Shown piece after piece: positions 62,894-64,000 of a stretch of DNA of 64,000 nt. The DNA is from Marinilabilia rubra (lineage in GTDB: Bacteria; Bacteroidota; Bacteroidia; Bacteroidales; Marinilabiliaceae). The translations under genes were made by a program, and so were the position numbers. Under the pieces are notes generated by a model. The model was not told where the DNA came from, made no database searches, and saw only the letters and a program-made list of their open reading frames with translations. The stretch lies in NCBI RefSeq assembly GCF_003121985.1, contig NZ_QEWP01000011.1, positions 62,001 to 126,000 on the forward strand. The letters are read 5' to 3'. The number at the start of each line of letters is the position of its first letter. Positions within the stretch are counted from its first letter, which is position 1.

Positions 62894-64000
62894 CTAAGAC
62901 CATTTTACATTCCTGAGCTGTTTCCGTAATCGTTGCTCGCTTTGATGAATGTAAATCATACTGGTTTTGATGTCACTGTGGCCCATCAGCTCCATAATCA
63001 GGTATGGATTGGCCGTAATATCCGCCAGCAAGGTTCCGAAAGTATGCCTGGCCACATGAAAACTGATGGCTTTTCGTGTTTTGGCCATTACGGCAATGCT
63101 TTTTAAGTGACGGTTCACAACCTGGTTGGCAATTGGCTTGATAATTCCTGATGAACCGTTCCTTTTTTCCAGAAGCTTTTTGAGCATATCCTGTGGTTTT
63201 CCGTCAAACATGAGGTGTAATGGCAGCACCACATCGGTGGTTTTGGCATATTCAACCTTGGTTTGCTTGAAACGGATTGTGTAGCCTTCCGGGGATAACT
63301 CAATGTTCTTCTCTTTGAGGGCCATCAAATCTGAAAAACGAATTCCTGTATAGACCGAAAAGAGAAACAGGTCTCTGACATAACTGATCTGTTCAAATCC
63401 AATCTCCGGGAATTCCAGCTCTTCAATACGCTTGACTTCTTCCATCGAAATGTTTTCCCTGGTACCGGGAACTTTCTTGGAGGAAAATTCATTGTACGGA
63501 TTGTCTTCCGCTTTAAGGTATTTTCGCTTGATGGCAATGTTGATGAAGCGAAGCAGGTTTTTGTGATGCTTGTGGATAGTGTTTTGTTTAAGCCCTTTTC
63601 CACGCAACATTTTGTCAAAACCAACCACCTTGTCATAATTGAAGTCTGAGAACTCGCAACGATTTTCTCCGCAGAATTCCTTAAAAATGTTGATGGTGTA
63701 GTTCCATTCTTTTTTTGTGCCGTAAGCCATATGTTCGTTATTCTCAGCTTCGGTTTCCAAAAAGGTGATCAGGTCAAAGGGGGCATTCTTGTTGTTGATG
63801 AAATCCTCCAGGGCAGTCTTGGTGAATTTTCGACCGCTGTTGATTAGCGAAAATTCGAAGTTTTGAATGTCGCTAACCAAACTGTGGAGGTACTGGTTAA
63901 TGGAAAGATAATTGGGGTGGGAGGGCTTGACTTTGTCTTTGTACCTTCCGGTGATTCCCCACTGGTCTGCCTGAAGCATGACTTTTGTTGAAATGTACTT
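62894..64000 (-). CDS. int: Tyrosine recombinase (integrase), N-terminus outside the window
   Basis: The reading frame stays open to the right edge, with KYISTKV before the first Met in the window, a phrase typical of Bacteroidota integrase N-termini, so the gene continues beyond 64000. Catalytic residues are present: Arg in SVYTGIRFSDL, Lys in RFKQTKVEYAKT, HxxR in SFHVARHTFG, His in LMGHSDIK and the Tyr in SMIYIHQ. A SAM-like N-terminal core-binding domain precedes them. It integrates and excises the element. The att site probably lies just right of the window. Confidence 0.95.
   Translation of the reverse strand, partial: KYISTKVMLQADQWGITGRYKDKVKPSHPNYLSINQYLHSLVSDIQNFEFSLINSGRKFTKTALEDFINNKNAPFDLITFLETEAENNEHMAYGTKKEWNYTINIFKEFCGENRCEFSDFNYDKVVGFDKMLRGKGLKQNTIHKHHKNLLRFINIAIKRKYLKAEDNPYNEFSSKKVPGTRENISMEEVKRIEELEFPEIGFEQISYVRDLFLFSVYTGIRFSDLMALKEKNIELSPEGYTIRFKQTKVEYAKTTDVVLPLHLMFDGKPQDMLKKLLEKRNGSSGIIKPIANQVVNRHLKSIAVMAKTRKAISFHVARHTFGTLLADITANPYLIMELMGHSDIKTSMIYIHQSEQRLRKQLRNVKWS

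Noticed and set aside
1-64000. CRISPR arrays, tRNA or rRNA genes, IS elements
   Set aside because: On reading both strands I saw no regularly spaced direct repeats, no tRNA-like cloverleaf in the gaps and no transposase; a tRNAscan or ISfinder run was not possible.

Overview
The window looks like Bacteroidota DNA. It carries a Por-type (type IX secretion) C-terminal sorting domain, a LytS/LytTR two-component pair, lipoproteins with acidic residues after the lipobox Cys, a DUF4248-like protein, a TTTG/TAnnTTTG-type promoter and A-rich rather than Shine-Dalgarno start regions. Everything here is read from sequence and family knowledge; no database search was run.

Layout. (1) 0-7.6 kb: an ImmA/IrrE-like metallopeptidase overlapping a PIN-domain protein, then a LytTR regulator and histidine kinase operon divergent from a repeat-rich surface lipoprotein. 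(2) 7.7-30.4 kb: a leftward defence island. In transcription order it holds HsdM (with a long C-terminal extension), HsdS, a 2289-residue GHKL-ATPase/SF1-helicase fusion, a 1272-residue RecD-like helicase with a nuclease-like tail, HsdR, a YgjP-like metallopeptidase and an unknown protein. A second tight operon follows: NUDIX hydrolase, DUF2075 helicase with a nuclease-like N-terminus, and DUF3427/HNH endonuclease. (3) 30.6-36.8 kb: a large secreted repeat protein, a lipoprotein, a small Gly-rich protein, and a GC-rich intergenic block. (4) 37.1-64 kb: a clearly more GC-rich integrated element, almost entirely leftward, with a tyrosine integrase cut by the right window edge, a divergent Cro/CI-type repressor and an excisionase-like HTH protein.

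The element in part 4 is the most unusual part. It has lysis genes (GH108 lysozyme, 3TM holin-like protein), a membrane-anchored peptidoglycan hydrolase of virion type, a delta-60-repeat spike or fibre candidate, several small single-membrane-span proteins, two very basic proteins and several beta-rich unknowns. I see no terminase, portal, HK97-type capsid, tape-measure or tail gene. The simplest reading is a provirus of a tailless, probably membrane-containing phage, or a related element. It also encodes four large proteins of the 'polyvalent' kind: zincin peptidase, adenine methylase, strawberry-notch helicase and RecA-fold ATPase. Three of these carry the same terminal peptide, ALELEMEMEFEF-like, at their C- or N-terminus. 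A second short motif, GLxGIDG-like, is scattered over five proteins of the element. A 15-base sequence ending in the start codon, AAATTTCACAAAATG, precedes three genes and two 8-codon ORFs. These three recurrent signals suggest an undescribed sorting, docking and expression system.

How the genes may work together. The repressor and excisionase region has a leftward promoter overlapped by a palindrome, so the repressor probably controls the whole leftward run: replication-like protein, virion genes, lysis genes, polyvalent genes. The run ends in a strong hairpin at 37.13 kb. The neighbouring defence island would protect the host against other elements; whether it belongs to the same mobile unit cannot be decided from this window.
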